Source: Saccoglossus kowalevskii (Eukaryota > Hemichordata > Enteropneusta > Harrimaniidae). From it: a stretch of DNA of 12,894 nt. Every line of letters starts with the position of its first letter. Within the stretch, counting starts at the first letter, position 1. The translations under genes were made by a program, and so were the position numbers. Where the stretch lies: NCBI RefSeq assembly GCF_000003605.2, contig NW_003107089.1, forward strand, positions 735,211 to 748,104. The letters are read 5' to 3'. Of the stretch, positions 7,368 through 12,894 are shown piece after piece. Below the pieces are notes generated by a model. It made no database searches and was not told the DNA's origin. It saw only the letters and a list, made by a program, of their open reading frames with translations.

Positions 7368-7400
7368 TTAAAAAAAACATTTTCATTGGGTTTTTTTTAA
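7368..7400. repeat. 11-bp A/T-run inverted repeat
   Basis: TTAAAAAAAAC (7368-7378) pairs with GTTTTTTTTAA (7390-7400) around an 11-base loop. The arms are mostly homopolymer, so it is low-complexity and may be chance. Confidence 0.4.
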
Positions 7401-8700
7401 CATGTCATTGAACTCCTCCATATTGTCATCTGTGTGAAAGAAAGCAAATGTTGTCCCGTTATACAGAAGAACGGATAATAATCTTATAGTTATTGTGTAT
7501 ATTCAATGTAGTTTATGTACATGCAAACAGCGTATCAACACCGGTATCTCTACCGTAAATCAACAGTCACTGTCATCAGAATCATTTTCGATGAGATATG
7601 TTTACATGCACAGGACAGATATTATCTATGTCGATTTTTTTCTCAAAATCATTTGATAGCGTATTCGATGAAACAGACTCCTGATTTATAAGCTTTGTTT
7701 GTACGATTCCGTCATTTTTTTTATATATATTTCTAGTTTTATATTGCCAATCACAGGCAGTGAGCAGTTGTAGAAGTTGCCAGTTTTAGGTGGTTTTATG
7801 TCTAGTCAGGAGTATCTCAATTCCACCATTTCTACTATATATTAACGACAACAACAACAACAAGTGATATCTGGGCAGTAATGTAGCTCATATTTTTTGA
7901 TGATTTAATAAACGTATTTTCAGAAAGCTCGAACATTGCCTAAATGAGAAACATGTATTTTTGAGATTTGTATTATTCCTCGTGACTCATTTCAATAGTT
8001 GTATATGTGCGTCATTTTTTTCCACACAACTGTAAGTCAACCATTATTCAATTGCATTCGTATCAATATCAAATTAACGTAGAAAACAGGGTTCACATCG
8101 GAAAAAATAACTTTGATTTATTTGATTATGTAATGAAGGAAGGAAAATATATAAACTATATAGAACCAAATGTGTAATTGTGATATAGATTTACTACGCC
8201 GTCACGTATCTATTAGTACAGAAATCATACAAAAATATACAAGGTCGACCAAATATCAGAAAATATTAGTAAAACAGACCCTTTACTCTGTGACATGTCA
8301 TTTCCTCCACATTGGTCTTCTTTTGAACAGAGAGAACATCACCGTTTTTTATCATTATGTTTACAAGACATAGATTCTGATTGATGCAATGTTCTAACCC
8401 CTTTCAATAATATATTTGTTCTAAACTATGACATTAATCACCATGACAACACACTAATGCTACTGATGTTTATCAAAAAAAGTATTAACTTGAATGATGT
8501 CCCTCCTACGTAATCAGTGTATTCGCCCACCAACGTGTCTTGAAATGTATCGCCAAAACTAATCAACTATTTTAAATCACAAAACTCACGAATACGCCTA
8601 GTCGTCCTGTTTTATTTCCCTTGGCACAAATATAATTCAACATATTGTATAATTGTTGTTATTTATGCTATACATACTCAGCTTAATTGTACTAACTATT
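7401..8700. other. AT-rich non-coding DNA
   Basis: No gene is recognised. The stretch holds a CCAATCA box near 7747, a 16-base ACA trinucleotide run (7848-7863), an acceptor match TTTTCAG ending at 7923, an AP-1 site TGACTCA (7983-7989), and the palindrome TGACATGTCA (8291-8300). Frames are short; the longest listed (8170-8373) has no supporting features. Confidence 0.5.
7848..7863 (+). repeat. (ACA)n microsatellite, about 5 units
   Basis: A short uninterrupted trinucleotide run, too short to mark an expansion. Confidence 0.7.
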
Positions 8701-8707
8701 CAAGTTG

Positions 8708-8762
8708 CTTGAAACGGTGTATAGGCTTGAGTTGCCTCGTGAAATACACACACCGTTTCAAG
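8708..8762. repeat. 13-bp perfect inverted repeat
   Basis: CTTGAAACGGTGT (8708-8720) pairs exactly with ACACCGTTTCAAG (8750-8762) around 29 bases. Allowing a four-base ACAC bulge extends the stem by two more pairs. Perfect 13-bp arms with loops up to 30 bases are expected about 0.03 times by chance in a window of this composition, so this is the cleanest inverted repeat here. It could be a hairpin RNA, a short non-autonomous element remnant or a protein-binding site; nothing in it identifies which. The stem is short for a microRNA precursor. Confidence 0.5.
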
Positions 8763-8799
8763 GCCGTTCTCCCACCACTATAACTAGGGTCTAACGAGT

Positions 8800-8815
8800 A
8801 TAGAACACGTTCTAT
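8800..8815. repeat. ATAGAAC/GTTCTAT inverted repeat
   Basis: Seven-bp arms around AC, 38 bases after the 13-bp inverted repeat. The GAA/TTC spacing does not fit a heat-shock element. Confidence 0.3.
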
Positions 8816-9447
8816 GATGCTTCATTGGAGACCAGCTGCATGCAAGTAAACGGCAAGACAAATTATATGACTTATGTGTTAAATGTGTTATTAACTGATT
8901 AATAAATTTCATTTTCTATGATGTCATTGTAACAGACAAAACAGCACACAAAAAGTACAACAACTAGACGTTCCCCGGGAAACGATAATTAGATCGGAAC
9001 TAATAAAACTGTCCTGCACTCGCTTCATCACTTGGGTTGTACCAACGTGTCTCGCATTCATATATCGTTATGTCATCCTAATGCAAAGATACTGTTGGGG
9101 ATTGTTTTCACCTTTACCAACAGATGTGTGCAATAAGGCTGTGTCGCTGATATATGTAATGTCGGTCATTATTCTTTAATAAATAAATTAAATTATAGCG
9201 TTTTAATTAAAATTCAAAACAAAAGTGACAATCACAGATATGACGTTTCATGGCAAAAAAGGTTAGATTCAATCGAGACATATAACGTATTGACGGTTGA
9301 AGTTGAGTAAAATGTATTTATTTGGAGCAAAAACAATCAGCGCTATAAAGACCGTTCTCGTTTAGAAATAAAAATAGAACACGTCAATCATAGTAAATTG
9401 ATGCAAGATGAGTGTACCTTAGACATAGTTAGCAGTCGATTTGATAA
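8816..9447. other. AT-rich non-coding DNA
   Basis: Structures seen are TTATTAA/TTAATAA arms (8888-8905), a G+C-rich near-palindrome CGTTCCCCGGGAAACG with one mismatch (8969-8984), TTTTAATTAAAA near 9202, and a TATAAAG match at 9344-9350 in G+C-rich context without a clear exon downstream. No gene is recognised. Confidence 0.5.
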
Positions 9448-9450
9448 AAC

Positions 9451-9480
9451 CGTGTTGAAATTGCCGAAATTTGAAACACG
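9451..9480. repeat. 30-base hairpin and CCGTGTT repeats
   Basis: CGTGTT/AACACG and AAATT/AATTT form a two-part stem of 11 pairs with a small internal loop and a five-base end loop. AACCGTGTT at 9448-9456 recurs inverted as AACACGGTT at 9625-9633, with another ACCGTGTT near 9518. The minus frame 9429-9629 that covers this is unremarkable. Confidence 0.35.
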
Positions 9481-9633
9481 ACAATCATGTGAAAATTTGC
9501 CGTGAATGATATTATGCACCGTGTTGCGAAACTGGTAATTTTAGCCTTTCTTATTTCCAAGCAATTGGTAACGATTTTACACAGCTTGAAAGCGTCTGTG
9601 GGTGAATAAATATTTGCCGAAGATAACACGGTT

Positions 9634-10004
9634 CGAAGAGATAAATATAAAAATCCAAATTTGTGCCCATATTGTGAAACATTTATTAAGTATTAGGAAA
9701 CACATGCATATTAATCACTTATATATACATATATATATATATATTAGGATGCGAAAACATAATTGGAGAAAATGAATAGTGCATGCCTGTCCAGTCACAC
9801 AAGCAACGCGGTTTCCGGTTTGCATTGAGTCGTGGAAACAGCAGACATAAATAGACCGCATACTTACAACATAATTATTCGGCATATTGAAAAATAATTA
9901 CATTTTGACGTACATCGACGCATTGAAATATATTACCATTTATTGAGACATATTAATATTTCCTAACCATTTGGCCCCTCCTGTCAAATTATATCATTTT
10001 TTTC
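9634..10004. other. AT-rich non-coding DNA with AT microsatellite
   Basis: An interrupted AT dinucleotide run occupies 9720-9745. TAATTATT/AATAATTA arms lie at 9872-9900. No gene is recognised. Confidence 0.55.
9720..9745. repeat. AT dinucleotide microsatellite
   Basis: An interrupted run of TA/AT units, with an uninterrupted (AT)8 at 9729-9744. Confidence 0.7.
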
Positions 10005-10100
10005 AGTTTAATAAAATATCTTCGACATCAGCATTTCTATATATAGTTGCACCAACAATTTCTCAATAAAACGTGTAACGCGTGTTGGCTTTCAGTGATG
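10005..10100 (+). other. Acceptor match followed by a polyadenylation-signal match
   Basis: A strong acceptor, ATCATTTTTTTCAG, ends at 10006. AATAAA at 10065-10070 is followed by a GT-rich stretch (about 10071-10090), the usual arrangement of a cleavage site. Together they could mark a very short terminal exon, but AATAAA is common in this DNA and no coding frame leads in. Confidence 0.15.
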
Positions 10101-10480
10101 AACAATTCTTATCACAGTGTCCGCAATTACAGCTGTTCCGTACTTGTGAATGACACAACGGATTGCACATACATACCTTATCGGTCAATGGTTAAGGTAT
10201 ATTCAAGTCAATGAGTTCGACACACAAGATCTAATAGAATAAACGAAGCCATACTCTTTAGATTACATAGCCTGTATTAAAATTATCAAATATCAACCCT
10301 GTTTATGTTAAGTATACAATACATTTTCTGGTCAAAATCGTAATTTCTGCGGACCATCTTAAGATTGCTCACGTCTGCAACTTGTAGACTGTTCGAAGTA
10401 GGGTCATGATCCCTATATATTTCGCGCAATTTATAATCAAGCATGGTCGCGATGTAATAGCTGTTCAGACAAATACTGTT
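10101..10480. other. Non-coding DNA with small palindromes
   Basis: ATACCTTA/TAAGGTAT (10173-10180, 10193-10200) forms an 8-bp stem around 12 bases. ATCTTAAGAT (10356-10365) is a 10-bp palindrome. TAGGG/CCCTA (10399-10403, 10411-10415) flank TCATGAT, a pattern loosely like an inverted nuclear-receptor site. No gene is recognised. Confidence 0.45.
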
Positions 10481-11160
10481 TTATAATTAGAACAAGACGA
10501 GAAGCTTTGATGAACGTGATTGTAGAGGCACAAATATCAAGTGATAACGAAACACGTATGGTGATTGAATCCACGTATATAAACCAGATCTTTGCAGACT
10601 CTAGTTCCCTGTATTACAAGTACAAACTTTGCCAGATATGCACAAATGCAAAAACACACAAAGACAGAACATTCAGACCTACTCAAAAATGTTATATATT
10701 GAAGTATCTAATAATAATAATGTATCATAGCATATTGTCGTAACATGCGCGGCTTGGTGTCAATACATAGCGAAACATACAACGGAAAGTTCCACTGAAG
10801 AAGTAACACACTTACGTCGCATTTTGTTGCCATTTGTGTGGATTTTATTGAATGTAGCCACGTTTGAAAAATAAATTGAAAAATAAAACACCAAACCGCA
10901 GATCTAAGTGCACAAAACAACTGACACCACCAAACTTGCAATCGTATGTAATGACATATGGGTCTCATGTTAAACATATTCCCAGTATTTTGAAAATAAT
11001 GAATTAACCCTTCCTCACGTGTGGTGCCCGCCATATATCAATCTCAATATATATCAATATATCAAGTAATATTTATGTCAAAAAAACATGTGGTCTACAT
11101 TGAACAAGTAACACTATGCGTGCCATCTGAGGTCATCGGTGTAACAGTGCTACAACAAGC
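10481..11160. other. AT-rich non-coding DNA with short tandem repeats
   Basis: The frames here (10507-10743 plus from TTG, 10708-11034 minus from ATG) give no recognisable protein; the minus frame is 108 codons, about the chance maximum. TTGAAAAATAAA is perfectly duplicated in tandem at 10864-10887. ATATATCAA-type units recur between 11032 and 11069. Confidence 0.5.
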
Positions 11161-11403
11161 TTAATATATCCCTTGGACACACTGAATGGTAATAAGGCTA
11201 TTTCGTTCCCTATATACAAAGGGTGCATATGTCGCACAGGTCCCACAGAAGAGAGTAGGGTGGTGTTGTACAGGTGTAATTTTTGAATAAGGTAAAATTG
11301 AAATCATCATTACACAGTCTGGTAGAATATTTGCCAAATTCAAGGAACATGAATGAAGTATAAGTATAAGACGTAAAAAAAACAATATTTTAAATTTACT
11401 CAT
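11161..11403 (-). other. Small open frame with signal-peptide-like start, doubtful
   Basis: This 80-codon minus-strand frame starts at a true ATG (11401-11403) with A at -3. The N-terminus is MSKFK followed by a hydrophobic run to about residue 24, shaped like a signal peptide, and about five cysteines follow or end that run, including a CGTC pair near residues 53-56. That would fit a small secreted peptide, but hydrophobic runs are easily produced by AT-rich DNA, the run contains an arginine, and I recognise no family. Confidence 0.12.
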
Positions 11404-11621
11404 ACTATTTGTATATTGCCTGGTATAAGATTATTGCTAAAAAGAGTCATGGGAATAATAACACAACGCACCGGGAATTATTGCACATGGGTGATTAGAA
11501 CCATTACCTTAATAATAGCTAATCTTATATTTAATTATAATTATTTATGGTACTTATTATGTTATGCGTAATTGCATGAATCAAATTAAAAAGAATCGTG
11601 AACCAACGGTGAATCGGTAAT
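11404..11621. other. AT-rich non-coding DNA with TAATTA palindrome
   Basis: TAATTATAATTA (11532-11543) is a 12-bp palindrome made of two TAATTA homeodomain-type cores. Nothing else is recognised. Confidence 0.45.
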
Positions 11622-11975
11622 ATGCGTGTTGATTGCTGGACAGATTACATGCATTATTGCCTGTCTACTTCAGTCAAAGTACTTGAGACATGTCACCAAC
11701 ACTGCTATTCCACTGTTTATCCCGACAAAAGTCAGTCATTTTTAAAAGTACGGTTGCTACACACACTTCACCAGGAATGGTCTTCAAAGCGTAGCATCAA
11801 CATGTGGTTTACTAGTGGACATCCTTTAGAAATAACGCTCATATCTACATCCCTTATGCTGAACCCGAACCACGAATTGCACGTTCGTCCTGTTCGATAC
11901 ATTGGAACGCACAGATGCTTCGATATTGTAATATGCTTACTAATGAAGAACTGTATGTACACGTTTCAGAAATAG
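11622..11975 (+). other. Longest open frame in the window, probably chance
   Basis: This frame has 117 codons from a true ATG with A at -3, in DNA somewhat richer in G+C than its flanks. The translation has scattered cysteines, no signal peptide, no membrane segment and no motif I recognise. The opposite strand is also open over 11768-11962, which suggests composition, not selection. The length is about the chance maximum. Confidence 0.12.
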
Positions 11976-12275
11976 ATTGTCATGCAATTCTGTTAGATTA
12001 TAAAAACACCCTGGGAAATACAGGAGCTTAAATTTGACGAAAGCATCATGTGTATGTATGCAACGTTAATCACAATTTCTTGTTCAATACAAGAGCATTC
12101 TTGGCACCAGGGAAATCACGATGTCCAGCAAAATGCAGTTTGTGTACGAGATGCGAGCAAATCTAAGTAATTCTGGCAATAGTGTTCTAGCTGTCACGCA
12201 CTGACCTGTAGACTCTAGCTATCATATGTGTTGATGTAGTAGTGTTTTTTTTTACATAAATTCCTCTCCTCTCTA
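11976..12275. other. Non-coding DNA, nothing firm
   Basis: A 45-codon open run ends in TGA at 12202-12204 and includes an ATG at 12121 with A at -3. The peptide is not recognised. TCTTGT/ACAAGA arms around TCAAT lie at 12078-12094. A strong acceptor match, TTCCTCTCCTCTCTAG, ends at 12276; all frames close soon after it and an AATAAA follows at about 12297. Confidence 0.45.
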
Positions 12276-12318
12276 GAATTACGCTTGTAATTCATAATAA
12301 ATAATGTCTTGCATTATT
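12276..12318. repeat. Two adjacent hairpins
   Basis: GAATTAC/GTAATTC around GCTT (12276-12293) and AATAATG/CATTATT around TCTTG (12300-12318) lie six bases apart, just after the acceptor-like pyrimidine tract. Arms are 7 bp and AT-rich. Confidence 0.4.
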
Positions 12319-12433
12319 AATACACATGTTTTTCAAATAGATCTAGTAGGATATATATTCGAAGGTACATGTTTATGACAATCACTTTTAGTCCGGGACC
12401 TTTGTGGTAAAATGAAAAAATCCGTACAGTGTG

Positions 12434-12775
12434 ATGTTGGTAATTATCATGACTGAGACGCACACTCTAGGACAGTTAAAGCGTTACAGTGGTTACCCAA
12501 CGCATGTGCGTATTTCAAGTAAACAAACAGTTTATTTTACACGCAATGCTTACGTCGCTACGTGTCACATATCGGACGCGACGCGGCACCACGACCGTAG
12601 CGCTTGGAATGGTTGGACCATTATAATTTTGTCTAACCTATTCCTAATGAAATTCGTAATGAGTGTAATTATTGTTAATAGTAGTAGTAACAGTTATATT
12701 GTACATAATTCCATCTCATATAACACAATAAATATCCAAATATTGCGGGAAGCTTGCGTTATAAATACCATGTAA
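12434..12775 (+). other. Open frame over a CpG-rich patch, doubtful
   Basis: There are 113 codons from an ATG with G at -3. The first half is polar and lies over a CpG-rich patch (about 15 CpGs at 12481-12606). Residues near 60-80 form a hydrophobic run that could be a membrane segment, and the tail is low-complexity. I recognise no family. AATGGT/ACCATT arms (12608-12622), a forkhead-type GTAAACA (12520-12526), AATAAA near 12728 and TATAAATA (12760-12767) are also inside. Near-chance length. Confidence 0.12.
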
Positions 12776-12894
12776 TTATGAGTGTATTGTTAATTTTACT
12801 CAAAATACAATCAGATTAATCATGGATATTTTACAACAAGAATACGCCTAATATTTCGTATTGTGAATAATCAAATCCGTCACCCTATGAGCCT
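12776..12894. other. AT-rich non-coding DNA to the window edge
   Basis: AATACG/CGTATT arms (12841-12846, 12857-12862) are the only structure. Nothing else is recognised. Confidence 0.5.

Noticed and set aside
7594-7603. AGATATGTTT, identical to the 5' end of miR-190
   Set aside because: Identity stops after ten bases and the flanks do not fold into a precursor.
8529-9052. ACCAACGTGTCT repeated at 8529 and 9041
   Set aside because: Shared 12-mers are expected more than ten times by chance in a window of this composition.
9344-9350. TATA boxes at 4456, 9344 and 12760 as promoters
   Set aside because: TATA-like strings are frequent in AT-rich DNA, and none has a well-placed initiator and exon downstream.
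10181-10222. TCGGTCAATGGTTAAGG followed by GAGTTCGAC as a second tRNA-like unit
   Set aside because: The spacing between the would-be A and B boxes is about 33 bases, too short for a tRNA, and the B box is poor.
10708-11034. 108-codon minus-strand frame from ATG
   Set aside because: Near-chance length, no motif, an unfavourable base at -3 and a low-complexity tail.
12070-12204. 45-codon open run with an internal ATG at 12121
   Set aside because: The peptide reads plausibly but is far below a significant length, has no firm splice sites and matches nothing I recognise.
8590-12850. GAATACGCCTA shared by 8590 and 12840
   Set aside because: An 11-base match is below the chance level for significance.
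1-12894. CRISPR array, insertion sequence, phage or other bacterial system
   Set aside because: No regular spacer-repeat array, no transposase or other bacterial-type protein, and no Shine-Dalgarno-led gene sets; composition and splice-type signals point to a eukaryote.

Overview
This window looks like non-coding DNA from a eukaryotic, probably invertebrate animal, nuclear genome. It is roughly one third G+C by eye. Stop codons are dense in all six frames, and no open frame runs past about 117 codons. With A=T≈0.33 and C=G≈0.17, the longest chance frame in 12.9 kb should be about 100 codons, so the frames seen are at or near chance. None of their translations is a protein I recognise. Nothing looks prokaryotic: there are no operons, ribosome-binding sites, rRNA, tRNA arrays, insertion sequences or CRISPR. 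Consensus splice sites and animal transcription-factor motifs are present. The species cannot be told from the sequence; a mollusc-like or other AT-rich invertebrate genome fits but is not shown.

Layout. The first ~180 bases are G+C- and CpG-rich and carry RNA polymerase III A-box and B-box matches, which suggests the tRNA-like head of a SINE or a decayed class II tRNA. At 601-940 there is a CpG-dense patch (about 29 CpGs by hand count) holding TCTCGCGAGA, a motif of CpG-island promoters in vertebrates. At 1361-1830 there is a run of palindromes, a p53-family-like element, a full cAMP-response element and a short degenerate direct-repeat cluster. From 1831 to 4160 the sequence is plain AT-rich DNA with a few short inverted repeats. 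At 4171-4183 there is a full E2F consensus, and just downstream, on the minus strand, a perfect nine-base splice donor. The 4794-4844 stretch folds as two neighbouring hairpins. At 5229-5272 an ETS site sits near two CCAAT boxes.

A 73-base imperfect hairpin lies at 5781-5853. An E-box cluster around the palindrome AATCACGTGATT is at 6848-6899, and an ETS/CRE composite is at 7324-7337 with an inverted CCAAT box downstream. A 13-bp perfect inverted repeat is at 8708-8762. The right third (9400-12894) has short hairpins, an AT microsatellite, a candidate polyadenylation signal, several near-chance open frames and a small CpG-rich patch at 12500-12606.

Best reading: an intergenic or intronic window, possibly with cis-regulatory elements. 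I do not see a convincing novel biological system. The items most worth checking are the two strong hairpins and the three very low-probability regulatory motif matches (TCTCGCGAGA, E2F, ETS/CRE).
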